Assembly (NCBI RefSeq): GCF_008831285.2 | Contig: NC_045138.2 | Span: forward strand, 32,833,934-32,893,933 | Reading direction: 5' to 3' | Source: Nymphaea colorata | Lineage: Eukaryota; Streptophyta; Magnoliopsida; Nymphaeales; Nymphaeaceae | DNA: 60,000 nucleotides | Shown here: piece after piece, positions 1 to 12,700 of the stretch | Layout: each line of letters opens with the position of its first letter | Position numbering within the stretch: position 1 is the stretch's first letter | Notes under the pieces: model-generated | The model's input: the letters and a program-made list of their open reading frames with translations, nothing else | Told to the model about the DNA's origin: nothing | Database searches by the model: none | Made by a program: the position numbers and the translations under genes

Positions 1-640
1 ATGGCAATATTAAAAAAATATGGGTATGGAGGTGCGGCAGGTTGTGTGTGTGTGGGTCTGTGGTTTGTGAAGGAAAGCATATATATGAAATATAAAGGCA
101 TCTATTTTTCCCATCCTCTCAACATTGAAAATCTGAGTTGAATGCATCGCAGATTAGCTGGATGTGCTTTCTCTCACGAGCTGGTGACCCTCTTCCTTAA
201 TCTCTCTCTCTCTCTCGACCTTCCTCCTAATCTCTCTCTCCCTGAACGGGAACTGACAGAAGGGCAGTCATTTTCCTTTTCTGAGTTTTAACCGTTAATG
301 TTTTGGATCGGGTTTGGTCCAAACCCGATCCAAAATGTACCGACATGGTCAGCTGCATCCGTGTCAGGAAAATGGGTTACCAGCATGGGAATGCTTGGCA
401 TCCCACTTACTCATGTGACTTAGGTATTACACGTTATACTCATTCTTCATGAGGTCTACCTTCATACACTTGATTTCTCTTTAATTCTTCCATAAATACA
501 AATAATGTGATTGCCCCCTCAAAATGAACTCATCAAACTATATAACGTAGACTTCAATTATCATTTGGGTAGAGACTATGAACCTAAAACTAAAAGCGCT
601 AGAAGAAAAACTCATATTGGGAATTTTTTGATTTTGCCTC
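1..640. other. Non-coding stretch, nothing recognised apart from a short palindrome
   Basis: No exon of the flanking kinase gene and no other protein similarity was recognised on either strand. The stretch holds a TC-rich run near 200-240 and the perfect inverted repeat listed separately. It probably lies in a later intron of the minus-strand kinase gene or downstream of it, because that gene's last visible exon is at 1751. Confidence 0.4.
301..335. repeat. Perfect 17-bp inverted repeat with a 1-nt spacer
   Basis: Positions 301-317 and 319-335 are exact reverse complements (arm TTTTGGATCGGGTTTGG, spacer T). The design, a GGATC/GGGT palindrome, recalls the 24-nt palindrome inside the copia LTR at 4154-4177, but the flanks do not match that LTR. 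Confidence 0.85.
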
Positions 641-654
641 AAGGAAGAATTTCA

Positions 655-1625
655 TATAATATAGACGAATATACAAACTCAAACTAAAGTGTGATGGCTC
701 TTTAGAAAAATATCAGACCCTACTGATTGCCAGGGGGTATAGTTAGCAATATAGACTACGCTATGAGGAAACTTTTGAATACACCAGTTTAACCTTTTAC
801 AGCCGAAACTTCTATAAAGGGTTGAGATATGTGCCAAGTAGATCTAAAAGAATTCTTTTTAAATGACAAATTGAATGAAGAAGTTTACATGGATCCCCAT
901 CCTCAGAAGAGGCTTTCTAATGGTAAGACTCTTGGCTTGAGGAAAGCCCTATGAGATAAAAAAAAGATCTTAAATCTTAGTTTGATATATTTAACTTATT
1001 TAAGTCTCTAAACTTCAAATTTTGTTAGTCTGGTACAGCTATCTTTACCTAAATGACTACTGCAGGTATGTTATTCTACTCCTATATCTTGATAATATAA
1101 TTCTTACAAGTAGTGACAAGATTGCCATTGTACGTATCAGGAGAGATCTGAAGGACGAATTTCCAAATGTCTGATCTTCAATTTCTAAGATATATTCTAG
1201 GAATAGAAGTAGCATGTTCTTCTCAAGAATATTTATTATTTTCTATGGATTGATATGCATATATGTAACCAGCCAAACAAATTGCTTTTTGACAAAGATG
1301 TTTGAAGTTTGAACTTTTTAATAACTTCCCCAGTAGACATGCTCACCAGGGTCATAACCTGATTGAACTTACAACCTGTTGAATGTAAAATGTAACAAGT
1401 GGTCCACTACAAAGTAGAAAAGAGGTCCTAAAGAAGTTCCATGTATTCTTTCTATCTACTACATTAGATTAGCTTCAAACCTTTTATGGAAATTTTCATA
1501 TGCTGTGCAAGCAATTTGCGTTCTAAATAGAGCTTATAAAGAGCATATGACCAAACAGCCCAAGAAGCATTTACAGCCACGTGATGAAATAAAAAACAAG
1601 GAAGGAACTAAGATCCAGTTACAAA
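655..1625 (+). pseudogene. Degenerate Ty1/copia reverse transcriptase fragment
   Basis: Broken pieces of copia RT can be read on the plus strand in shifting frames. Near 695-800 the text resembles the 'KYKARLVAKGYSQ...YEETF' region, with an in-frame stop after a YS pair. At 835-950 it reads QVDLKEFFLNDKLNEEVYM, matching the 'QLDVKNAFLNGDLEEEVYM' block, and continues to RKAL before a stop. Near 1080-1120 a degraded 'YVDD' box reads YLDN. Around 1500-1580 a piece resembles the segment between RT and RNase H. Stops and frameshifts are frequent. It is much older than the element at 4131-9287 and not a copy of it. Confidence 0.75.
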
Positions 1626-1750
1626 TTTCCAAATATACTATCCAAGTTCGATGTGCAAAAATGAGAGATCAGAGAAGCATACTTATCAAGCTATTCACTC
1701 ATAATTTTTCGAAGTTCAGTTCCTAAGGAAAGTAGTAGTACTAGACTTAC

Positions 1751-3727
1751 ATAAAAGTCAATTCGAGCACCGCCCATCCATCTATACTTCTCAGACTCAA
1801 TGTCAATGTCCGCCACGATACCTGCATGAGCCATGAGCCTACTTACCACTGAATTTAACGGGTACTAGTTGCACACAATTATGAAGTTGCTGTGCATGCA
1901 AATGAAATAGGCGATTGTCACAATTATCAGATTTTTTTTCAAAATATTGCAGTTAAAATGGAAAATAAACAAAATTGAAAATCATGAGAAAAAGCAGAAT
2001 ATTCAGAAAGAATCAGCTGAAAGAAATTATCATATTGTCACGATTTTTTCAAAAAGAATATTTTTAAAAAAATTTAAGCTTTGTTTGTTTTAATATTTTA
2101 ATAATTGTTTTGGATTTTTTAGATCAATGTTTTTGTAAGAAAATTAGTGAACACCTTTAAGCCTTGAGATTTTCACGAGAAAACTAACTTTTCGCTTAAT
2201 ACCTGAGGAAAAACTTGACCTGTAAGAACTAAAGAATGATATTTGTCACAATGGAAGAAAGAATACATCTGAATCCCTATAATGACAAAATTCTGTATGC
2301 ATACCCCATGACAGCATCAAGACGCTGAAGAACCTTGTCTCCTCTTGCAAGACAGTAGCAACATCAAGTGCACGCTTATGGCCTGAATCACAGACATAAG
2401 CGAAAACAACTATGTCATGCCTCATCGTTTATTCTTTACACGAGCCATGTGAGGAACTCCAATCAGCAATGAAGGAGTTGAAACCTATCATAGTTAAGTA
2501 CTAAAAGGATAGAAACAAGAATGAATATGGAGAATTGCATATTTTTATATTTTCTAGAGATTCCGCAAGAACAAATGAGAAGAACGCATAATGACCTCGA
2601 ATAACTGCAAAAGTAGCATTTGATGCTACACAAGCTTCCTCCACTGAATCTAATAGAGATTTTGCCATGCCATTTCCTGAACCTGGATAGCAAATTAAAA
2701 TAAGGTAACATAGATAGTAGAAGAAACTTAACTACTTTAACTTTCAAAAACACTTGAAATCAATGTAAAACTGCCACTCGTAGAAACTGTCAGGAAGTTT
2801 TTAAGCTTTTCTAAAATTTTGTTTTCTTCGGGAAATCTAGGAAATTCAAATAGTTTAAAAATATCAAGAAGATAAAAGCTCGTAGAAACTGTCAGGAAGT
2901 TTTTAAGCTTTTCTAAAATTTTGTTTTCTTCGGGAAATCTAGGAAATTCAAATAGTTTAAAAATATCAAGAAGATAAAAGAAAACAATTACAAAAGAATG
3001 AGTTTCAACTATTTTTCTTACAAAAAACTTTGACATGTTCAACAAAGAGCTTTTCGTTATGAAAGAAAGTAAATGTATATGTGTACTATATATGTTTTTC
3101 CTAGAAAAGGACTTGTAATATTACCATGATATTTTTCTGACAATGTTTTTGAAAATATCAAAATATTCTGCTGATGTATCAAATAGCTTCAAAATGCTAA
3201 AAATATCATGATATTTCCAAAGGCTAATGATAGTTGTGACTATGCTAGCAATATAATGCACAACCTTTGAAAATTACCACATATACATGCCTGGATTACT
3301 CCGTGCCAAAATTTCCCACAAACTGTTCATTTACAAGTAAAATAATATTTTCACACTTAATCACATAAACACCTATGTCTCATACCTGTGTCCCAACATG
3401 AAATACTAATCTTCAATAACTAAGTTTCTTAGTGCCAAAGCCACAAATAAAATTCTTCTATCTTATCAAAGAGGTCTTTCTCGGGTACTTTCCTCAAGGT
3501 TGTTTCCCTTGTAAAGAGCTCAGGAGTTTCAAAAAAGTGAAAAAGAAGAATCTAAAACTTCAATAAAAAAATAAAACAATTGAAAAGCTTAAGTAACATG
3601 GACTTTTCAAGGATGCAGGTGCAGGTGTGGCTCGGGTGCGGCAACAAACAATCTACTATTCTTTTTTTCAAATCATTCATGGATACATAGCTCATCCAGC
3701 ATGCAGCAGTATTGAATAAATAAATAA

Positions 3728-3783
<56 letters not shown>

Positions 3784-6700
3784 AGTATTCACACCCCACA
3801 CCAGTGTGATATAGTGAAAAATTGAACATAAGAATTAAAAGATAAACTAGTAAATGAGTAAGAATTTGTTAACTAAACAAGTAGCCTGCAAGTTGTGCAA
3901 CAACTAACAAACAAGTAACAAGCGATTAATAACAACTAGCAACTAAACAACGATACACACCACACATCCACAAGTCAGGCATACAACTCAGACTCATGAT
4001 GCCTCACCAAGTTATCAACAAAACACAAAAGTCAAAGATTAGTAAGTGCCTAAACAAGTTTCAAAGTAAAAGTTCAAGTTTCTGATGACAAAAGTTTCAA
4101 CAGTGCCCTTTCTTTACATTTCTTTGCCCTTGTTAACATATCATGTATAGGGAACCGGGTCTGGATCCAGACCCGGTCCCATGGGCATGGGTACCGAGAG
4201 TGGCTCGGTACCCTAGGCGTTTTTCCCTCTTATTTAATCCCACTTATGGTGTAATTGTTGATTAAGTGGAATAACATTTTCTCTCTCCTAGGGTTGCGGT
4301 TGTGCACCTAGGTTAGAGCTTCTCAGTGGTTTTTCACCTCTCTTTGAGGTTTTCCACGTATATTGTGTGTTCCTTCTCTTTCTCTCCATCTTGGTGTGTG
4401 TTTCTACATGGTATCAGAGCCAACGCGTGAGAGATCGTTGGTGTGATAGTCGTGTTTCCGCCGTTTTTTGCCGCTGCTGTTTGTCGTCGCCGTCCAGCGC
4501 TGCCAGCTGCGCCGCCACCGTCCAGCTGCACCGCCATCGTCCAGCGCGGTTGTTCTCTGCTGCGTTGCCGCTGTCCAGCGCCGCCGTCGCCCACTTCAGC
4601 GCCGCCGCCGTCCCGCGCCACCGCTGCCCACCGCCGTCGCTCTCTCCCGCACCGCCGCCGTCCAGCGCCGCTGCCTCTTGTTTGTCGTCTCTGGTGCTGG
4701 GTATTCTTTCTCCTTGGTGATTGTGATGGCCGAGGAGATGTCCCTCAAGATCGATGATGCCCTAGACTCGGGCAGCAATACCAAGAGCGAGATCTTGCCT
4801 GTTCAAGTCACCTCCATCCGGCTGAACAAGGATAACTATCTCTCTTGGTCGGCTGCCCTAGAAATTGGGATAACCAGTCGTGGTCGCCTGCCCTACATCA
4901 CTGGGGAGAAGCCTGCACCTTCAAAAACCGATCCGCGATGGGCTACTTGGACGTTGGAAGATAGTCAGGTTAAAGTATGGATTATTAGTTCTGTTTCTGC
5001 AGATATTCAGCCTTTGATCTTGCGTAAATCGACTGCCTACGACATGTGGACTGTGCTTGCACGGATGTATGGCCGTAAGAAGAGAGTATTGCGTACGTAC
5101 CAAATCAAACGTAGCATATACTCTCTTAAACAGGGTGACTTGTCTGTAGCCGCTTTCTTTGCAGCCCTAAAGACTAAGTGGGAGGAACTTGACTACCATG
5201 TGAATGATGACTGGCACTGTGGGTCTGATCATGCCTTGTACTGGGACAAAGAGTGGATGGATCGGACGTTTCTTTTCCTCGGAGGGTTACGCGATGAATT
5301 TGAATCCATTAGGAGCCAAATTCTCAATTGTGACGAGGTCCCCGGAATTGAAGAGGTGTATGCCCGTGTGGAATCTGAGGAACAGCGTCGACAGGTGATG
5401 CATATTGACACCAGTCAGGGGAGTTCTCCTTCAGCCTTTGTTAGTCGTGCTTCTGGGATTGGACAGCGTCCTGTTCGGCGGTGTAGCCATTGCAACAAAT
5501 CAGGACATTCTGTTGATTTTTGTTGGGATCTTCATCCTGAGAGGCGGCTTGTCCGGGGTCGTCCTCCTTCTAGCCGCCGGAGTCCTTCTGTGCTTGAGCC
5601 TAGTCAGAGTAGTCCTTCAAATGTTGCCAAATCTAAGCTTTCCTCCGATCAAATCAAAGAACTGCAAGCGTATATCAGCCGGCTGTCTACTACTCAGGAG
5701 GATACTTCCACGTCTGAGGGGGCTAAGTTAGCCCAAGCTCTCGTGGCCACTAGTGACCAAGGTAATTCCTCACATGGTGATTGGATTGTTGACAGTGGTG
5801 CTACGCATCATATGACAGGGGACCCTAAGATGTTCCAAGAATACAAATTGTCTTCGGGACAGCAACGTGTATCTATGGCTGATGGTTCTTCTATCTCTGT
5901 GGCTGGAAAAGGGAGTTTGTCCTTGTTAAATAAATACTGTCTTCATAATGCTCTTCATGTTCCCAATATTCCTGTGAATTTGTTATCTGTCAGCAGTATT
6001 ACTAAAGAGCTCAACTGTAATCTGATCTTTTCTGCTGATCGGTGTTTTCTGCAGGACTTGGTGACGGGGCAAAAGATTGGGATTGGTTCGGCTATTGATG
6101 GACTCTACAGACTGCCTGTGCAGGTTGCGTCCGCTCTTATTTCAGCCACTAGTGGACAGTTGTCAGGCATGGAAGACAGATCTACTATTATGCGATGGCA
6201 CGAGCGGCTTGGTCATCTTCCGTTTCCATTGATTAAGAAGTTGTTTCCTAGTTTGTTTCATTCTGTTTCCATGGACTCCTTCACCTGTGAAGTGTGTCAG
6301 TTAGCTAAACATGTTAGGGCCTCGTACCCTATTTCATTCAATAAAACCACTCGTCCATTTGCTTTGGTTCATTCTGATGTTTGGGGTCCTTCGGGAGTAC
6401 CCACTTGTCGTGGTTTTCATTACTTTATGACCCTTATTGATGATTACTCCCGTTGTACGTTCGTGTATCTGTTGAAAGAACGTAGTGAAGTTCCTGTTAT
6501 TGTCAAAAATTTTGTGGCCTTTGTTGAGACTCAGTTTCAGACGTCTGTCCAAGCTTTTCGCACCGATAATGCTAGAGAGTATGTCTCTCAATCCCTAGAT
6601 GATTTCTTGAAGAGCAAGGGTATTGTCCATGAAACGTCATGTAGTTACACACCTCCCCAAAATGGCGTGGCTGAACGAAAGAATCGCCATTTGCTTGATG

Positions 6701-9700
6701 TTACCCGGGCTCTTCTGTTCCATCGACAGGTTCCCAAGCGCTACTGGGGTGATGCGCTTCTCACTAGTGCCCACCTTATCAACCGTATGCCTACCCGTGT
6801 GTTGCAGGGCCATTCCCCGTACTCTATGCTTTGGCCTTCTCAGAATCCCTGGCCTCGGGTGTTCGGGTGTGTCTGTTTTGTTCATGACCATAGTCCCACC
6901 CTCAAGAAACTTGATCCTCGGTCTGTCAAGGTTGTCTTCCTGGGGTATTCCTCCACTCAGAAGGGATACAAATGTGTTGATCCTACCACCTCTAAAGTCT
7001 ATGTTTCCCGGGACGTCAACTTCCATGAACATGAGGCATACTTTCATGTGAATCCTCTTCAGGGGGAGTATCTAGGACACAGTAGTGAAGAGTATTCCTC
7101 AAATCAGTTGATTCAGTTTACGGATTTCTTGGATTACAAGGCCAGTGACAGTGTGGCAGACACAGTCAGAGATGATAGAGACCGTCACATGGACGAGGGT
7201 CTTGTTGATAATCAGCCTACAGCCCGTGATCATTTGTTTGGCCAGGTGTACAGAAGGAAGAAGACAGATGTGATTGAAAATGTTGATGTAACCAATCCCA
7301 ATCCTGTGAGCTCCCCGGATGACCCAAGTCTAATCAATGAAGAGCTTCCTATAGCCCTGCGCAAGGGCACCAGGTCTTGCACTTCTCATCCTATTCAGAG
7401 ATTTGTCTCTTATGCGAAATTGAGTAAGGATTACAAATGCTTTATAACATCCTTGTCTAAGTCTGTTATTCCCAGGTGTGTGGAAGATGCTAGAGAGGAT
7501 CCTAAATGGCTACAGGCCATGACAGAGGAGATGAATGCCTTGGCAAAGAATGACACTTGGGAAGTTGTGGATATTCCCAAAGGGACTCATTTAGTTGGTT
7601 CAAAGTGGGTGTTCAATGTGAAGTACAAACCAGATGGTACTGTGGAAAGGTATAAGGCACGGCTTGTTGCAAAGGGGTTCAGCCAGAAATATGGTATTGA
7701 TTATCTTGAAACCTTTGCCCCTGTTGCCAAACTGAAAACTGTGAGGGTCATATTAGCACTTGCCGTGAAAAAAGGGTGGAGCATGGATCAACTTGATGTT
7801 AAGAACGCATTCTTGAATGGCAATCTAGAAGAAGAGGTCTATATGAGTATGCCTCCTGGATATGTTCAAAGCGGAAAATGCTGTCATCTTAAGAAAGCCT
7901 TGTATGGATTAAAGCAGTCTCCTAGAGCATGGTTTGAAAGACTGAGGATAGTGATGAAGACAAATGGATACAAACAGGGAAATGGTGATCACACCCTATT
8001 CATTAAGCAGAGAGATGGCCTGGTGAGTCTTCTTCTTGTGTATGTTGATGATATGATAGTCACAGGTGACGATGAAGAAGAGAAAAAGAAGATGAAGGAG
8101 AGGTTAGCTGCTGAATTTGATCTTAAAGATTTGGGTAAACTAAGGTACTTTCTGGGGATAGAGATTGCTCGGTCAGAGACAGGGCTGGTTATGAGCCAAA
8201 GGAAATACACTCTGGATCTTCTAAAGGAGACATGCAAACTTGGATGCAGACCCTTTCAAACTCCAATGGAGTCTGGTACAAAGATAAGCATCAAAACTGG
8301 CAACATTCTAGATGAAGAAGGAAAAGGGCGGTATCAGAGGCTGGTTGGTAAGCTCATCTATCTTACTCTTACTCGCCCTGATATTACTTATGCTGTGAAT
8401 GTGTTGAGTCAGTTTATGCATGCTCCTACTGATTGTCACTGGAAGAGTGCAGAAAGAGTGTTGGGGTACCTAAAGAATAACCCAGGAAAAGGATTACTCT
8501 ATACTCAGCAAGACCAACTTAATATTGAAGGATACTCTGACGCAGATTGGGCCGGATGTACTGATACTAGGAGGTCTACCACAGGGTACTGCATCTTTCT
8601 GGGAGGTAACCTGGTTGTATGGAGAAGTAAGAGGCAGGAAGTTTGCTCTAGATCCAGTGCTGAGGCTGAATACAGGGCTGTGGCTATGGGAGTTACAGAA
8701 ATGTTATGGTTAAAGATTCTCCTAACAGATATTGGTGTTGAAACAGAAGAGAAGATGAGGATGTACTGCGACAACAAGTCTGCAATTAATCTTGCGAATA
8801 ATCCCGTTCTGCATGACAGAACTAAACATGTGGAGATTGATCGCCACTTCATACGGGAACGCATAGATTCAAAGGAGTTGATCCTACCTTATATGAAGTC
8901 TGAAGATCAAATTGCAGATGTTCTAACCAAAGCCTTATGTACATCTCAATTCGAGAAAAATGTAAGCAAGCTTGGCATGTTTGACATGTATGCCAAGCTT
9001 GAGGGGGAGTGTTAACATATCATGTATAGGGAACCGGGTCTGGATCCAGACCCGGTCCCATGGGCACGGGTACCGAGAGTGGCTCGGTACCCTAGGCGTT
9101 TTTCCCTCTTATTTAATCCCACTTATGGTGTAATTGTTGATTAAGTGGAATAACATTTTCTCTCTCCTAGGGTTGCGGTTGTGCACCTAGGTTAGAGCTT
9201 CTCCGTTGTTTTTCACCTCTCTTTGAGGTTTTCCACGTATATTGTGTGTTCCTTCTCTTTCTCTCCATCTTGGTGTGTGTTTCTACAGCCCTAACACTTT
9301 CTTTCTTTAAAACTACAAAAGGCACATGCAGTTGAAAGAGGATTTGTTCATGAGAAATTTATTTTTGGTCGTATTTTGAAAATATCATGATATTTTCCCA
9401 ATAAAAACATTTTCCTCGTTTTGGAGATAAAATTATGATGTCTTCAAAATATCAGCAATATTTATGCCTATGCTTAGCACTCAGACCGCCATGAATCTAC
9501 AATCTATTGGACAGTATCTGGCGTGCACATTGTGCTGATTTGGACGATGGAAGTTGTTGCAATACAATTGGACACAATATGCTAGCTGCACATAACATCT
9601 TTAAGTCCTTGTCATTGATAAGGGCAAGTTATGAACTGCTGGATCTGCATGGTGGGACACCATATTGAAAATAAAATGACAAAACAATTGAAAATGTTGT

Positions 9701-12700
9701 AACATTTTCATACACATCTGCAAGAATTTCATATATATATACAGACACTACAGTTTTGGATCGAATCTCCAGTTGTAAACAAACATTTACAAAATGAGTA
9801 AAGGTTTACAAAAATGAACAAGAGAAACAAGCACAAAAATAATACACAAAAATTCATTGCTTTTTTGCTGTGAATATCTATGAGAAGAGGAAGATTTATA
9901 TCGGAACACGGAAGGAATAAAGAATGAGCACCTGCTGGGATTATTCCAATAGGCATCTTTATAGCTGTAGGCCAATCCTCTTTTTCGAGCAAACCATTTA
10001 TTACCTACTATACAGGCACAATTCATAGTGATGCAGAAGTCAATAACAAGACAACCTATAAAATTCTAACTAGTAGTGGAACTTTTAAAACAAAATGTGG
10101 AAGAAGCAGGCGGATGGCATGACAAGAAAACTTTGGATATAAAAGATTACCTCAAAGCAGTAACATTGTCAAAGTTAATATTCAATATTTTCTAACATTG
10201 GTTCTTGACTCAGTAAATTTCTATTTTTTTACTAAATTCTTTGAAAAAAGTGGTTGTCTGTGTGCATTATATTTGTGTATATCTGCGGTATAACAACAGA
10301 ATCCAAAGGCTGAAAATTTGAAAGAAAAAGTTTCCTCCAAATATACTTTTGAAGAAAAGTTCAACATAATAGGAACACAGAGGGGAATGACAAATGCTGG
10401 TGACATGTGAATTCAAGGATTCTATCAATCCTATGCTTAACGTAATTTTAACAAATAATCTCAATCATATCTGTCATACAAAAATTACAATTAGACAAAT
10501 AGTAATGTTCGAAGTTTCGAACTTAAAATACAAAATTTAATATGAATTGAGAATAAAGAAAGACTGAAAGAGTGCTTCCTATTATCATTTGGATACTATT
10601 TGTAAGATAAATAAAGACCTCCTTCAACTAGACAAGAATATGCAAATATCACCTTGAGATATATGACGATATACAGAAGGCATTATCAAAATATCAGATA
10701 CATTTAGCACTTTATGAAGAAAATCATCATAGAATGGAGAACCAAAATGTTGTGACAAGACTGCATACCTCCACTATGATACCATCTCCACTAACACAGA
10801 CAATGCCATCATACTTCGAAATATCTAAAGCATGTGCAATCTCCTTCGCATGAAATCGGTACTGAGTTTCTATGAGAAACAAAAAGAGTCAAGACATGAA
10901 GGATAACATGGAAAAGGAAGCATGACATTCAAATAATTGAAGGACTTTCACATGCCACAGGGCTGTCAGAGACAAACAAAGACATGATATAATCATACAG
11001 AACCTTCAACAGCAGAAAAGCACATGAAAGTGGTTAAATACATGAAGCATGATGAGAGCTGCAGACATCATCGTGGCAGAAAACTGGCTCTTGAAATCAT
11101 ATGCATAGGTCTGAACGCCAGCACATAGGGAACCTATCTTAAAATTAAGCATGTATGACATGAGAAACACTACCGAAGGATATTCGGGTGGACAGAAAAT
11201 TTGCCTTTTTTAATGAGAGAGTAACTAAGAACCAACTATGAACAAGAAAATTCTTGTCCTTTTTGGGAACTAAAGGCATTTACCAACAACAGAATGCTAA
11301 TAGAACGGATTTGGCAATCGAGAATAAAACATCAGTTCAAAATAATTGTAGTGGTTATAGTAATGCATACCAACAGCAAAAACAATAACTAAAACCTTCC
11401 TCAATAAGATCCTAAATTTTCATATCTTTCTGTAAGATCACGTGTACACCCTTAGACCTTCCAAAAGGCCTAGGTGGGCTAGAAACAGTAGATGAAAGAA
11501 AAAAAAAAGAGGAAGAAGGTGAAAAAAGATAAGGAAAAGAAAAAATATGAATAGAAAAGGAAAGCAAAGTATCAATATTAGCAAAAAGTCAAAAAGGGGA
11601 AAAAAATGTTTTTTAAGACATTTTGCCACTTGGGCAGTAGGTAGCCCAAGCTAGCCGAGAAGGTAGCGCCCAGGGCCTAGGCAACCCTAGGCTGCTGCTT
11701 AGTTGTGGTTTACTAGCTTTAAGTTCAAATCTGTGCACCAAATTAGGCATGTAGAAGAAATTTTGATGAATTGCTTCTGAACTACAATAATTAAATTTTA
11801 CTTGACATTCATAATTTCATTCAGGCCTTTCACTGTTTCAGACAATTTGGTGTGTGCTCATGCGTATATTTAGACTCTAAAATCAAAATGTTCATTATCC
11901 ACACATGATTAAGAAGTTAACCTTTAATTCTTTGAGAGGGAGGATTCACTAGAAATCCTCCTCCAATCCATTGCAAGCAGTCAACCGATAGGCTGCGGAA
12001 AGGTTCCACTTGTTTCCACCACTTTACCGCCTAGGAAATAGTAATTCAATTTCATCATTTTGTTGTGAATCCCTAAAATATCCATCAAAAGTTTTGTTTT
12101 TGGCTTTGGTGATTGTTGATCAACCAACCACTAATGCAGCCCTATTTTACATAATTAATGTCCCCAAGGAATGCAGCCTCTTCTGCTAAGGTTGCAGTCA
12201 ATGATGGTCAGCATGCCTTTTTTTTCTCTCAAATAACATACCTTTTACTGTTTTACATAAGATCACTTAAAAACTCATGAAGCAAATCTGCAGGCCTCCA
12301 AGAATGAAAAAGTACCTTCAAGAGTGTATTTAACATCAGCAGCAGCAAGCAGTGGTGCAACTTCCTTTTGGAAGATCTTTGATGCCGACTTTTTTCCACC
12401 ATAAGGGTTAACAAGAATGAGCAGATTTTGAGGCCGTGCTGAGATCATAGCAAATAAACAAAATTAGGTCAATTGAATCAGGAAAAACTAAAGCAAGTTA
12501 TGTTGAGGAAAGGTTAAAAAGTAAAAATAAAATAAAATTTCACGTCATCTACAGATTGTGCATGTCTTCATGTTATGGTTTATTCATCTAAATGAAAGGA
12601 GAAGTTACTAATAAGAAGCATGAGGGCTACAGATTTGTCCCATTTTTGGGCTCATTCTGCCACTACACTTCCTGCTTTCCAGAACCTGATATGGAACATC

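Larger units (their letters stand above)
4126..9292 (+). mobile_element. Almost intact Ty1/copia LTR retrotransposon with 5-bp target-site duplication
   Basis: The element has two 278-bp LTRs (4131-4408, 9010-9287), each beginning TGTTA and ending TACA. It is flanked by the direct repeat GCCCT (4126-4130 and 9288-9292). A primer binding site complementary to initiator tRNA-Met follows the 5' LTR, and a G-rich polypurine tract precedes the 3' LTR. The LTRs differ at three sites by my reading (near 4188, 4334 and 4336), which points to a young insertion. The single gag-pol frame is open from ATG to stop. The element lies in antisense orientation in an intron of the kinase gene. Confidence 0.97.

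Noticed and set aside
2737-3045. Open frame of 102 aa with an internal peptide repeat
   Set aside because: It results from the 102-bp tandem duplication in an intron; the period is divisible by three so the frame stays open.
4367-4784. Several overlapping open frames rich in Arg, Ala, Pro and Ser upstream of the copia gag start
   Set aside because: They are frame shadows of a CCGCCG-rich leader. The upstream extension of the gag-pol frame is the same low-complexity text, and the gag domain begins at the ATG at 4726.
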